Assembly: GCA_020637855.1 (NCBI GenBank)
Contig: JACKJR010000002.1
Location: 1 to 64,000 of the forward strand
DNA: 64,000 nucleotides
DNA from: Rhodobiaceae bacterium
GTDB lineage: Bacteria > Pseudomonadota > Alphaproteobacteria > Rhizobiales > Tepidamorphaceae
Direction of reading: 5' to 3'
The notes under the pieces are model-generated. The model saw only the letters and a list, made by a program, of their open reading frames with translations. It did not search any database and was not told where the DNA came from. The translations under genes and the position numbers were made by a program. Below are positions 8,626 through 17,136 of the stretch, one piece after another (positions within the stretch are counted from its first letter, which is position 1; each line of letters opens with the position of its first letter).

Positions 8626-9072
8626 TCAATGGATCTGTGTGGCGCCGGCGCTGACGCATCCGTCAGGCAGCTTGAAGGGCGGCGGGTCGCTTGGCATACG
8701 GCCAAGGATTTCCGGGATTTCACGCAGGTAATCCGCCCAGTCGAGAACGCGCTGGATCGTGCCGAGGTACTCGCCGTCGCGCAGGAAGATAAGCGCGGGA
8801 AACGCATTGAAACGGTAGCGCCGCTGCAGGCCGCGTTCGGCCTCGCGCGAGACGACGGCGGGAACCAGCACGTCGCGGAACACCGAATGAAGTTCGGGCA
8901 GGATCACCGCAACGTCATTGCTTTCTCCGAGCCGTTCCGCGTCGCCTGCGAAAAACAGCACGACATGCTCGTTGGCCGTGGTGAAAGCGGCAAGGCTCTC
9001 TTCGTCGACAACCGTGTAGTCATGTTTCTCGATGATCGACTGCAGGAGCGGTGAAAATTGCTGTGGCTGCAT
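8626..9072 (-). CDS. hupG: HupG (HyaE-family) thioredoxin-like chaperone
   Basis: 148 residues from the ATG at 9072, chosen because AGGAAGGA lies just upstream; a TTG seven codons earlier, overlapping the hupF stop, is the alternative. HyaE/HupG proteins have a thioredoxin fold without the CxxC pair and bind the Tat signal of the hydrogenase small subunit. Visible family parts are VVLFFAGD, RYRFNAFPALIFLRDGEYLGTIQRVLDW and a short C-terminal tail. No redox CxxC is present, as expected. Confidence 0.9.
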   Translation of the reverse strand: MQPQQFSPLLQSIIEKHDYTVVDEESLAAFTTANEHVVLFFAGDAERLGESNDVAVILPELHSVFRDVLVPAVVSREAERGLQRRYRFNAFPALIFLRDGEYLGTIQRVLDWADYLREIPEILGRMPSDPPPFKLPDGCVSAGATQIH

Positions 9073-9089
9073 GGTTTCCTTCCTTGCAC

Positions 9090-9407
9090 TCAAGCTTTGG
9101 TTTTGTGTTGGTCGCGCAGGTGTTCAGGCAACTGCGGCTCGCGGTCGATGAGATCGGCGAAGAGATGATCGAAATCCGTCTCGCCGCGCAGTGCCATGTC
9201 GAGCGCTTTCAGCGCGTCGGATGTGCGCTGCGCATCCATCTCGCTCATGACCTCGCGCGCAGCACCCAGAAACGTCATCAGCCAGGTCCCCTCGGTCACC
9301 TCGCCGACGAGCGTGACATCCACTTTTTCCTGCTTGCCGGACGCATCCCGGCAAAGAGCGGTGGCGCCATCGGTTTCGACCACCTGCATGGGGATACCGA
9401 TGCACAT
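9090..9407 (-). CDS. hupF: HupF, HypC-like chaperone of the large subunit
   Basis: 105 residues, beginning MCIGIPMQVVE with the invariant Cys2 of the HypC/HupF family, plus an extra C-terminal 20 residues that distinguish HupF from HypC. HupF is reported to stabilise HupL when oxygen is present and to help transfer the iron unit from HupK. It overlaps the hupD stop by one base. Confidence 0.93.
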   Translation of the reverse strand: MCIGIPMQVVETDGATALCRDASGKQEKVDVTLVGEVTEGTWLMTFLGAAREVMSEMDAQRTSDALKALDMALRGETDFDHLFADLIDREPQLPEHLRDQHKTKA

Positions 9408-10144
9408 CAGACCCCCGCCTTCGGCTTACCGAGGATTTCGGTGATCTCGGCCTCGAAGTCGAGCGGACCCTGCCAGCCCTGCCCGGCGATCACGCGCTCA
9501 TCGCCATGGCGGCAGGCCTCGCCGGCGTCGGGGCGGCCGGCCTCGTAGCGGCTGAGTGCCATTTCCTGCGACGCGATGGTGAAGTCTTCGCACAGCGGTT
9601 CCGCGCGCGGTGTCGCGGCAATGCCGTGGCCAGCGAGGAATTCAAGCGCCGCGTCTATCGCCGGCGCGATCTGCGCCTTGACCTGCGGCCGCAGGCTGCC
9701 GCCGTAATCCTCAAGCTCGACCGGCTGGACGCCGATCAGCAGCAGGTGGGCCGGATAGTCGCCCATCATCTCGGCCATCGCCAGGACTTCCTGAAAGCCG
9801 GTCTGGTGCAGAGATATCTTCTTGGCGCCAAGGAACTTCGGCACCTCGTCGCCCTCGACCAGCTTCATGGTCGCCGGCGGCAGGCCATAATCGACCGCAT
9901 CGAATACGATCAGGATGTCGGCTTCGCGGATGTACTGGACGAGGTAGATGCCCTGCGTGCCGCCGTCCATTACCCGAACGTTTTCGGGGAACTCATAGCG
10001 CGCATGCAGCTCTTCCACCGCGCGCACGCCAAAACCCTCGTCGGCCCAAAGCAGGTTGCCGATGCCGAGCACAAGGACATTGGGGGCATCCGTGACAGAT
10101 GCGCAGCCGGTTGATGTGTGTGAGCCCGCGCAATCCTGCGCCAT
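9407..10144 (-). CDS. hupD: HupD, hydrogenase maturation endopeptidase
   Basis: 245 residues from the ATG at 10144, preceded by GGGGAGGGAAGG. It removes the C-terminal peptide of HupL after nickel insertion. The core LVLGIGNLLWADEGFGVRAVEEL and FDAVDYGLPP hold the conserved metal-binding acidic residues, and the SLHQTGFQEVLA segment carries the conserved His. The protein is about 50 residues longer than typical HupD because of an extra C-terminal region rich in acidic residues and glycine. It begins the second transcription unit, behind its own sigma-54 promoter. Confidence 0.93.
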   Translation of the reverse strand: MAQDCAGSHTSTGCASVTDAPNVLVLGIGNLLWADEGFGVRAVEELHARYEFPENVRVMDGGTQGIYLVQYIREADILIVFDAVDYGLPPATMKLVEGDEVPKFLGAKKISLHQTGFQEVLAMAEMMGDYPAHLLLIGVQPVELEDYGGSLRPQVKAQIAPAIDAALEFLAGHGIAATPRAEPLCEDFTIASQEMALSRYEAGRPDAGEACRHGDERVIAGQGWQGPLDFEAEITEILGKPKAGV

Positions 10145-10438
10145 AACCTTCCCTCCCCTTGTCGGGATCCTTTGGACCCCGCTGCCTTTGCGGCTTGTTG
10201 GCTGCTTTGCGCAGCTTGTGGACACTTGATCAGCAAGGTGTGTGCCAAGTGGCCAGTTTTGGTTAAGTCCCCGCTAGCATTCAGGATTTCTGTCATCGAT
10301 ATACGCAGAAGTGGAATTATTATTTCCATTATGACCGTATATTGAAATGTATCTTTCCAGTAATGTGGGCAAGCGGCAAGTCCGTGATCACACCTGCCGG
10401 AAAGCCGGTTTGCACGCCAAGCCATGAATACGGGCAAT
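10145..10438. other. Intergenic region hupC-hupD
   Basis: No gene is supported here. Besides the sigma-54 element at 10,232-10,247, the stretch at about 10,260-10,360 is AT-rich and contains an inverted repeat TGGAA-N7-TTCCA at 10,312-10,328. That is about 90-106 bases upstream of the predicted start, a reasonable distance for an enhancer-type activator site. I cannot tell whether HoxA binds it. Confidence 0.5.
10232..10247 (-). promoter_or_regulatory. Sigma-54 (-24/-12) promoter of hupD-hyp operon
   Basis: On the minus strand the sequence is TGGCACACACCTTGCT, a full match to TGGCAC-N5-TTGCW. The GG and GC dinucleotides are correctly spaced. Transcription would start near 10,222, giving a leader of about 78 bases to the hupD ATG. 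The match and its place between a terminator and hupD are seen directly; activity is inferred. Confidence 0.75.
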
Positions 10439-10464
10439 AAAAAAGGCGGAGCCGAAGCCCCGCC
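10439..10464 (-). terminator. Rho-independent terminator after hupC
   Basis: On the minus strand GGCGGGGC-TTCG-GCTCCGCC forms an eight-pair stem closed by a UUCG tetraloop, followed directly by six T. It lies 33 bases after the hupC stop. Confidence 0.9.
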
Positions 10465-10496
10465 TTTCCGTTCGCCGCAAGAGCCTGCGGGATAAC

Positions 10497-11204
10497 CTAG
10501 TCGTCAGCCGGCTTGTCGTCGCGAAACGTGCGCCAGCCGGAGAACATCGAGGAGATGATCGACTGGCGGGACATGATGTCCTCGCGTACCGCCGCATAGA
10601 TATGAATGATCGCAAAGCAGATGATCACCCACATGCCGAGGTGGTGCCACGAATGCACGTCCTGGCTCTGGCCGAACAGCGGGATCAGCCAGCTCGAGAA
10701 CAGGTTGTACTGCCATGACCCCATCCCCGCACCCTCGCCGTAGAGCGCAAGACCGGTGAAGATCATGAACACGATCCCCCACACGAACATGATGTGCATG
10801 ACCAGCGTCGCCAGCGGATTGTGGCCGACATATTTCATCGGCTGCTTGGCGATCATGGCGTACCACATGATCTCGTGACCGAGTTCCTTCCAGAACGCCG
10901 CAGTCCAAACGCGCGGGATGAATATCTGCCGGGCATGGTGATTGCCGACGAAGGCCCAGTAAACCCGCAGCAGGAAGCCGACGATCAGGATATAGGCTGC
11001 CGAGAAGTGGATGTAACGGATCCAGCCGAACAGGAAGCTGTCGCTGGCTTCCCCATGCACGGACGGCAGCGGTGACCCGATGAAGTATCCCGTCACGCAC
11101 AGGGCCACGATCGCGATCGCGTTGACCCAGTGCCACAGGCGCACCGGCGCCTGATAGACGTAGACGGCCTCTTCCTTGTGGGCGGCGGTTGCGTTGGTGC
11201 TCAT
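10497..11204 (-). CDS. hupC: HupC, cytochrome b subunit of uptake hydrogenase
   Basis: 235 residues. This is the di-haem b membrane anchor that passes electrons from HupS to the quinone pool. Four hydrophobic segments are visible (about residues 24-44, 65-88, 135-158 and 190-208), with haem-ligand histidines in VRLWHWVNA, YIHFSAAY and HSWHHLGMW. The family hallmark GYFIGSPLPS follows the first helix. It begins nine bases after hupE and ends at a strong terminator, closing the structural operon. Confidence 0.95.
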   Translation of the reverse strand: MSTNATAAHKEEAVYVYQAPVRLWHWVNAIAIVALCVTGYFIGSPLPSVHGEASDSFLFGWIRYIHFSAAYILIVGFLLRVYWAFVGNHHARQIFIPRVWTAAFWKELGHEIMWYAMIAKQPMKYVGHNPLATLVMHIMFVWGIVFMIFTGLALYGEGAGMGSWQYNLFSSWLIPLFGQSQDVHSWHHLGMWVIICFAIIHIYAAVREDIMSRQSIISSMFSGWRTFRDDKPADD

Positions 11205-11213
11205 GCCACCCTC

Positions 11214-11783
11214 CTACGTCGCCATCAGCAACAAGCCGGCAGCCGCAACCGCCGAACCGGCGAACCGGATAACGCCCTGCTGGCGCAACAGGCCATGCCC
11301 GATCGCCACACCGGCGGCGTGCAGCAGCACGGTCGCGGCAGTGAATCCGGCCATGTAACCCGCCATCGCGCCGGTTGCCTCAAGCCCGTGTGCGTTGCCG
11401 TGGAAGAGCGCGAACGCGCCAACGAGAGCAGCGCCCGCCACCGGGCCTGCATCGACGCGCAATGCGATCATCACGCCTAACGCGATGACGGAGGCCACGA
11501 TACCTGTCTCCAGCATCGGCAACGCGATGCCGCCGGTCGCGAACGCGGCACCCGCGAGCATGGCGATGACGAAGGCCAGCGGCGCAAGCCAGACACGTTT
11601 CGGCATTGCCAGCGCCGACCAGACACCCACCGCCACCATGGCAAGCAGATGATCGAGCCCGCCGAAGGGATGCGCAAACCCGTGGGCAAAACCTGCGGCA
11701 TGCGCGCCGGTTCCGGTGTGGGCGAAGGCAGGCGTTGCAGCCAGAACCACAGCCGCCGCGGCCGTATAAAGAAGCTTCTTCAT
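11214..11783 (-). CDS. hupE: HupE/UreJ-family nickel permease
   Basis: 189 residues with a cleavable signal-like N-terminus (MKKLLYTAAAAVVLAATPAFA) and about six transmembrane helices. The family motif HPFGGLDHLLAMVAVG follows the signal peptide, and FHGNAHGLEA lies in the middle; both carry histidines for nickel. HupE mediates nickel entry for hydrogenase. Two ATGs lie six bases apart; GGGAGGA is better spaced for the second. Its place between hupL and hupC differs from Rhizobium leguminosarum, where hupE follows hupD. Confidence 0.93.
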   Translation of the reverse strand: MKKLLYTAAAAVVLAATPAFAHTGTGAHAAGFAHGFAHPFGGLDHLLAMVAVGVWSALAMPKRVWLAPLAFVIAMLAGAAFATGGIALPMLETGIVASVIALGVMIALRVDAGPVAGAALVGAFALFHGNAHGLEATGAMAGYMAGFTAATVLLHAAGVAIGHGLLRQQGVIRFAGSAVAAAGLLLMAT

Positions 11784-11797
11784 TGTCATTTCCTCCC

Positions 11798-13597
11798 TCA
11801 GCGAACCTTGATCTCGGCCATTTCCTCGCCGTCGGGACCCATAACGTGGGTCGAGCAGGCAAGGCAGGGATCGAATGAATGCAGGGTGCGCAGGATCTCA
11901 ACCGGCTCCTCGGGGCGTTCCATGTAGGTGTTCATCAGGGAAGCCTCGAATGCACCGATATTGCCCTCGTTGTCGCGTGGCGAGCCGTTCCACGTGGTCG
12001 GCACGACGCACTGGTAGTTGTCGATCTTGGTATCCTTGATCCTGACCCAGTGCGCCAGCGCGCCGCGCGGCGCCTCGGTGAAGCCGACACCCTTGACCTC
12101 GGTGGGCCACGTCTTGGGATCGAACTTCTCGGTGTTCGCGGTCGATGAATCGCCGGCTTTGATGTTGGCGATCAGCTTGTCCATGAAGTAACGCTGCATC
12201 TCGGCAGCCCACTCGCACTCGAGAGCCCGTGCCGCGGTCCGGCCCAATGTCGAGAACAGCGCATCGACCGGCACATCGAGCGCACGCAGGGTACGGTTGA
12301 TCTGCTCGGTGATGTGCTCGTGACCGGAAGCGTAACCGACCACGTAGCGGGCCAGCGGACCGACTTCCATGGCGTTCCCGCGCCAGCGCGGTGCCTTGAT
12401 CCACGAATATTTCGCAGCCTCGTCGATCTCGGCGATATTGGTGCTGGTACCCTTGGCATTGGGTCCGAGCACGTAGTTCGGCTCGGTGATGCCATCCCAG
12501 GGATGCAGCCCCTTCTTCTCGTCGGGATAGGAATACCAGGAGTGCGGAACGAATTCCTGGATCTGCTCAGGGTCGCGAAGGTCGACTTCGTGGACCTCCT
12601 TGAGATTGCCGTTGATGACAGCGCCGCGCGGCATCATCAGGTTCGACGCCGAGTAGTCGTTGGCGCGGTCGGGGATGTCGCCATAGGCGAGCACACTCTT
12701 GCCCGACAGACCGCCGCCATAGAGCCAGCCCTTGTAGAACTTGCCGATGGCAATGATGTCGGGAATGTAGACATTCTTGACGAACGCCATGGCGCGGTCG
12801 ATGACGCCGGAGACATAGTTCAGCCGGTCCATGTTGATCGGGGCACCGGCGGCCAGATCGCCATCGATGTTGATCGCGCAGGGCACACCGCCGACAAGCC
12901 AGTTCGGGTGGGTGTCCTTGCCGCCGAAGATCGTCCGCGTTGTCATGATTTCCTTTTGGAAATCAAGCGCTTCGAGATAGTGCGTCACCGCCATCAGGTC
13001 GGCTTCCGGCGGCAGCAGGTATGCCGGATTGGTCCAGTAGCCGTTCTTGAACGGGCCAAGCTGACCGGATTCGACGAACTTCTTCAGCCGGTTCTGCACA
13101 TCGCGGAAATAGCCCGGCGACGACATCGGATGGTGCGGCGAAACCGCCTGCTGCAACTCCGAGGTCGCCTTCGGATCGGCCTTCAGCGCGTTGACCGGAT
13201 TGACCCAGTCGAGCGCGTGCAGGTGATAGAAGTGAACCAGGTGATCGTGCACCTGCAGTGACAGCTGCATGATGTTGCGGATCGAGTTGGCGTTCTCCGG
13301 AATGTCGATGCCGAGCGCATCCTCCACCGCGCGCACCGAAGTCAGCGCGTGGGTACCGGTGCACACACCGCAGATGCGCTGGGTGAAGGCCCAGGCATCG
13401 CGCGGATCGCGCCCCTTGAGAATGACTTCCAGCCCGCGCCACATCGTGCCGGTGGAAACCGCGTTGCGGATCATGTTGTTCTCGTCGACATTGACCTCGC
13501 AGCGCATGTGGCCTTCGATCCGGGTCACCGGATCGACGACGACACGCTGGCCGGACGTATCGAGATTGAACCCGTTGGGCGTCTGCATCGTCGTCAT
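11798..13597 (-). CDS. hupL: HupL, [NiFe] uptake hydrogenase large subunit
   Basis: 599 residues. It holds the NiFe active site: [10 protein letters not shown] (Cys76, Cys79) and C-terminal DPCLACSTH (Cys578, Cys581, His584). The 15 residues after His584 ([15 protein letters not shown]) form the peptide that HupD removes. [11 protein letters not shown] near the N-terminus is the L1-type group 1 signature. The start overlaps the hupS stop, with GGGAGGTG eight bases upstream. Group 1, membrane-bound uptake type, exported with HupS through the Tat system. Confidence 0.98.
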   Translation of the reverse strand: MTTMQTPNGFNLDTSGQRVVVDPVTRIEGHMRCEVNVDENNMIRNAVSTGTMWRGLEVILKGRDPRDAWAFTQRICGVCTGTHALTSVRAVEDALGIDIPENANSIRNIMQLSLQVHDHLVHFYHLHALDWVNPVNALKADPKATSELQQAVSPHHPMSSPGYFRDVQNRLKKFVESGQLGPFKNGYWTNPAYLLPPEADLMAVTHYLEALDFQKEIMTTRTIFGGKDTHPNWLVGGVPCAINIDGDLAAGAPINMDRLNYVSGVIDRAMAFVKNVYIPDIIAIGKFYKGWLYGGGLSGKSVLAYGDIPDRANDYSASNLMMPRGAVINGNLKEVHEVDLRDPEQIQEFVPHSWYSYPDEKKGLHPWDGITEPNYVLGPNAKGTSTNIAEIDEAAKYSWIKAPRWRGNAMEVGPLARYVVGYASGHEHITEQINRTLRALDVPVDALFSTLGRTAARALECEWAAEMQRYFMDKLIANIKAGDSSTANTEKFDPKTWPTEVKGVGFTEAPRGALAHWVRIKDTKIDNYQCVVPTTWNGSPRDNEGNIGAFEASLMNTYMERPEEPVEILRTLHSFDPCLACSTHVMGPDGEEMAEIKVR

Positions 13598-14682
13598 CAG
13601 CTTTCACCTCCCTTTTGGCGTGCGCGCTTGACGGCGCTTACGGCAGCGTGCGCGGCGGCAGCCGCACCGACGACAGCGGCAGCCGTGCCACCGATCTTGT
13701 CGGCATCGGCTTCAACACCGAAGCCATGAATGTCGGTCAGACGGTCGTAGAAGCTGCCCTTGTCCCAGAACCCGTCTTCGGAACAGCCGAAGCACGGATG
13801 GCCGGACTGGATCGGGAATGACAGACCGCCATTCCAGCGCACCGTTGAGCAGGCGTTGTATGTGGTCGGGCCCTTGCAGCCGACCTTGTAGAGGCAGTAG
13901 CCCTTGCGCGCGCCCTCGTCGTCGAAGGATTCAACGAACTGGCCGGCGTCGAAATGCGGCCGGCGGTAGCACTTGTCGTGGATGCGCTGGGAATAAAACA
14001 TCTTCGGGCGGCCCTGACGGTCGAGTTCGGGGAAGCGCTCGAAGGTAAGGATGTAGGTGATCACCGCCGTCATCACCTCGGCGATCGGCGGACAGCCGGG
14101 CACCTTGATGATCGGCTTGGGCGCAAGGCCCGGCACCTTGTGGATCGGCGTCGCCTGCGTCGGGTTGGGACGCGCCGCCTGCACGCAACCCCACGAGGCA
14201 CACGAGCCCCACGAGATGATCGCCTTGCAGTGCTCCGCGGCCTTCTTCAGCTGCTCCAGATAGGGCTTGCCGGCGATGATGCAGGACATGCCTTCCTGAT
14301 TGAGCGGCGGATTACCCTCGCAGGCGAGGATGAAGTTGCCGTCGTATTTCTGGATCGTTTCCTCGACGATCGCCTCGGCCTGATGCCCCGCGGCCGCCAT
14401 GATGGTGTCGTCATAGTCGAGCGAGATCATCGACAGGATGACATCCTTGGCCAGCGGATGGGCCGACCGGATGAAACTCTCCGAGCAGCAGGTGCATTCA
14501 AGCCCGTGCAGCCAGAGCACCGGTATGCGTGGCTTTGTTTCCATGGCGTGGGCGATCTGCGGCGCGAAGCTCGGCCCCAGGCCCAGTGCTGCCGCCGTCA
14601 GGCTGCAGAACTTCAAAAAGCTCCGCCGCGTGATCCCCTGCCGGCGCATCACATCGTAGAATGTTTCCGTCATGCCGCGCAT
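13597..14682 (-). CDS. hupS: HupS, [NiFe] uptake hydrogenase small subunit, six-Cys O2-tolerant type
   Basis: 361 residues with a Tat signal ([11 protein letters not shown], residues 17-27) and a C-terminal hydrophobic anchor (about 328-350). Proximal-cluster residues read [10 protein letters not shown] (Cys63, 65, 66) and WGSCASWGC (Cys161, Cys166). The two extra cysteines, 65 and 166, are 101 residues apart, as in the O2-tolerant E. coli Hyd-1 pattern (Cys19/Cys120). The distal and medial clusters follow ([22 protein letters not shown]). A second ATG at 14673 is an alternative start; a sigma-54 promoter lies about 60 bases upstream. Confidence 0.97.
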   Translation of the reverse strand: MRGMTETFYDVMRRQGITRRSFLKFCSLTAAALGLGPSFAPQIAHAMETKPRIPVLWLHGLECTCCSESFIRSAHPLAKDVILSMISLDYDDTIMAAAGHQAEAIVEETIQKYDGNFILACEGNPPLNQEGMSCIIAGKPYLEQLKKAAEHCKAIISWGSCASWGCVQAARPNPTQATPIHKVPGLAPKPIIKVPGCPPIAEVMTAVITYILTFERFPELDRQGRPKMFYSQRIHDKCYRRPHFDAGQFVESFDDEGARKGYCLYKVGCKGPTTYNACSTVRWNGGLSFPIQSGHPCFGCSEDGFWDKGSFYDRLTDIHGFGVEADADKIGGTAAAVVGAAAAAHAAVSAVKRARQKGGES

Positions 14683-14740
14683 TCCCTCCCGTTTCCTGTT
14701 CCAGGCGGATGGATTCCGCCCGTCAGATGGAGAGGTTCAC

Positions 14741-14756
14741 AGCAAGTGCGATGCCA
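14741..14756 (-). promoter_or_regulatory. Sigma-54 (-24/-12) promoter of hupSLEC
   Basis: On the minus strand TGGCATCGCACTTGCT matches TGGCAY-N5-TTGCW with GG and GC exactly placed. Transcription would start near 14,731, about 50 bases before the hupS ATG. It is the same class as the element before hupD. Confidence 0.75.
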
Positions 14757-14775
14757 GATTCCCGAAAATTAATGA

Positions 14776-14788
14776 TTTCAATACGTTA
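14776..14788 (+). promoter_or_regulatory. Candidate IHF site upstream of hupS promoter
   Basis: TTTCAATACGTTA matches 12 of 13 positions of the IHF consensus WATCAANNNNTTR and lies in an AT-rich patch about 45-57 bases upstream of the predicted start. An IHF bend between activator site and sigma-54 promoter is known for rhizobial hupS. A short consensus makes chance matches possible. Confidence 0.4.
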
Positions 14789-14911
14789 ACAAAAATAACC
14801 GTAATATCCGCACACCAAATATCCGATATTGCGCGGAATGCATCTGTCCGCTTTGAAAAGATACTTACCACCCGGAAGCATGGCCGGGACGCACGTTTTC
14901 ACAGCTTGCGG

Positions 14912-15532
14912 CTACTTCAGCGAGCCGCTGGCCTGCCTTGCGAGCTGCTCGATCGCACCCCATTCGCCCTGTGCGATTGCCTGCGTTGGTGCGACCCACG
15001 ACCCGCCGACGCAAAGCACATTGGGAAGCGAAAGATAGTCCGGTGCATTGGCGAGACTGATGCCGCCGGTCGGGCAGAATTTCGCCTGCGGCAACGGTGC
15101 GGATATTGCCTTGAGAAGTGCCGGACCGCCGGCAGCCGACGCCGGGAAGAACTTCATCGTATCGATACCGCGTTCCAGCAGCGCCATGACCTCCGACGGC
15201 GTATTGACGCCGGGAAGCAGAGGCAAATCCTCGTCGGCCGCCGCATCGAGAAGCGCTGGCGTGAAGCCGGGCGAGACGCCGAAGCGGGCACCGGCCCGCT
15301 TGGCTGCGCGCACATCGGCCGGCGTCAGCAGCGTGCCCGCGCCGACCACGCCACCCTCCACTTCGGCCATGGCGCGGATCGCATCCAGCGCGGCGGGCGT
15401 TCGCAACGTGACCTCAAGCGCGGGCAGACCGCCTGCAACGAGAGCACGGGCCAGCGGCGCAGCCGTTCCGGCATCATCGACGGTGAGCACCGGAATGACG
15501 GGGCTAAGTTCGCAGACGTCGCGGGAATTCAT
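14912..15532 (-). CDS. eda: KDPG aldolase (2-dehydro-3-deoxy-6-phosphogluconate aldolase)
   Basis: 206 residues. It cleaves KDPG to pyruvate and glyceraldehyde-3-phosphate, the last step of the Entner-Doudoroff route. Motifs: PALEVTLRTPAAL (catalytic Glu), GAGTLLTP, MKFFPAS (Schiff-base Lys) and FCPTGGI (phosphate binding). The start overlaps the pgi stop by four bases. It is the last gene of the zwf-pgl-edd-pgi-eda unit and converges on the hup region across about 230 bases. Confidence 0.96.
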   Translation of the reverse strand: MNSRDVCELSPVIPVLTVDDAGTAAPLARALVAGGLPALEVTLRTPAALDAIRAMAEVEGGVVGAGTLLTPADVRAAKRAGARFGVSPGFTPALLDAAADEDLPLLPGVNTPSEVMALLERGIDTMKFFPASAAGGPALLKAISAPLPQAKFCPTGGISLANAPDYLSLPNVLCVGGSWVAPTQAIAQGEWGAIEQLARQASGSLK

Positions 15533-17136
15533 GAGCGCAGATCCTTCAGGGTCTTAAGCAATCCTGCGGTGGAGGCATCCTCACCTTCTGATGACTTGCC
15601 TTCCACCATCGGCAGCAGGGATTTCGCCAGCGCCTTGCCAAGCTCGACACCCCACTGGTCGAAGGCGTTGATGTCCCAGATGGCGGCCTCCACGAACGTC
15701 TTGTGTTCGTAGAGCGCAATCAGATGGCCCAGCGTAGCGGGATCAAGCTTGCGATAAACAAGGGTCGTCGAAGGCCGGTCGCCGGGGAATGTCCGATGCG
15801 GGGCGAGCTTACCGATCTTATCTTCCGCAACGCCGGACGCGGCCATTTCGGTGCGCACCTCATCAATCGTCTTGCCGAAGGCCAGCGCCTTGGATTGCGC
15901 CAGACAATTGGCGGTCAGCTTGGCGTGATGATCGCTCAAGGCTTCGTGCGGTTCCGCCGCCAGCAGGAAGTCCACCGGGATCACGTCCGTGCCCTGATGC
16001 AGAAGCTGGAAGAAGGAATGCTGCGCGTTAGTGCCCGGTTCGCCCCAAACCACCGGGCAGGTCGCATGCTCCACCGGCAAACCATCGCGCCGTACCCGCT
16101 TGCCATTCGATTCCATGGTGAGTTGCTGCAGATAGGCGGGAAACCGCGCCAGTCGCTCGTCATAGGGGATCACAGCGACGGAAGTTGCGCCCATCAGGTT
16201 GCGCCGCCACACCCCAATCAGCCCCATCAGCATGGGGATATTGTCTGCGAGCGGTGCGGATCGGAAATGCACGTCCATCGCGCGACCACCGGCGAGGAAA
16301 GCGCGAAAATCTTCCGCTCCGATGGCGATCGCCAGCGGCAGGCCGATGGCCGACCAGATCGAGTAGCGCCCGCCGATCCAGTCCCAGAAGCCGAACACCC
16401 GGTCAGGTGAAACTCCAAACTCCGCCGTAGCTTCAAGGTTGGTGGAGACGGCCGCCAGATGCGCGTTTGCCCCTTCTTCCCCCAGCAAGGCGGCCAGCCA
16501 GTTCCGCGCGCTTTGCGCGTTGGTCATGGTCTCCTGGGTGGTGAAGGTCTTGGACTGGACGATGACCAGCGTGCGCGCGGGATCGAGCTTGCGCGTGGTG
16601 TCGGCGAAATCGGCACCATCGACATTGGCGATGAAATGCACGTTCGGCCCGTCGGCATAGGGAACAAGCGCGCGAACCGCCATGGCCGGTCCGAGATCGG
16701 AGCCGCCGATACCGATGCTGACCACGTCCGTGAAAGGCTTGCCGTCGCTGGCGGCAACCGCACCGGAACGCACACCCTCTGCAAAGTTGAGAAAACGCTC
16801 CAGTGTCGGTGCGACTTCGTCGGCACCGGAGACATCGTAGCCACCTTCCGGATCGCGCGCGGCCACATGTAACACGGCGCGGTCCTCGGTGAGGTTGATG
16901 CGTTCCCCGGCGAACATGGCGTAGCGCTTGGCCGTGACGCCGGCTTCGTCTGCTAGCGCCAGCAAGGCATTCAGAGCATCTTCGTCGATCTTCTCCTTGG
17001 AGAAATCTGCGGTCAAACCATCGGTCTGCCGCGAGAATTTCTTGAAGCGCTCAGGATCAGCGACAAAGAGGTCGCGCAGATGAATGGCTTTGAGCCGTTC
17101 GGCTTCGGCCCGTGCAAGTTTCCACGCCGAACTCAT
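15529..17136 (-). CDS. pgi: Glucose-6-phosphate isomerase
   Basis: 535 residues, normal length. Interconverts glucose-6-phosphate and fructose-6-phosphate. The signatures DVVSIGIGGSDLGPAM, VQSKTFTTQETM, GGRYSIWSAIGLPLA and WGEPGTNAQHSFFQLLHQG (catalytic His) are present. It lies between edd and eda with four-base overlaps on both sides. That placement supports recycling of fructose-6-phosphate back into a cyclic Entner-Doudoroff pathway. Confidence 0.97.
   Translation of the reverse strand: MSSAWKLARAEAERLKAIHLRDLFVADPERFKKFSRQTDGLTADFSKEKIDEDALNALLALADEAGVTAKRYAMFAGERINLTEDRAVLHVAARDPEGGYDVSGADEVAPTLERFLNFAEGVRSGAVAASDGKPFTDVVSIGIGGSDLGPAMAVRALVPYADGPNVHFIANVDGADFADTTRKLDPARTLVIVQSKTFTTQETMTNAQSARNWLAALLGEEGANAHLAAVSTNLEATAEFGVSPDRVFGFWDWIGGRYSIWSAIGLPLAIAIGAEDFRAFLAGGRAMDVHFRSAPLADNIPMLMGLIGVWRRNLMGATSVAVIPYDERLARFPAYLQQLTMESNGKRVRRDGLPVEHATCPVVWGEPGTNAQHSFFQLLHQGTDVIPVDFLLAAEPHEALSDHHAKLTANCLAQSKALAFGKTIDEVRTEMAASGVAEDKIGKLAPHRTFPGDRPSTTLVYRKLDPATLGHLIALYEHKTFVEAAIWDINAFDQWGVELGKALAKSLLPMVEGKSSEGEDASTAGLLKTLKDLRS

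Noticed and set aside
10232..10260. FNR-type box (TTGAT-N4-ATCAA) near hupD
   Set aside because: TTGATC occurs, but the second half does not match; the sigma-54 element explains the region better.
12314..13261. Plus-strand open frame of about 315 residues opposite hupL
   Set aside because: The conserved HupL motifs are on the other strand. High GC makes long antisense frames common.
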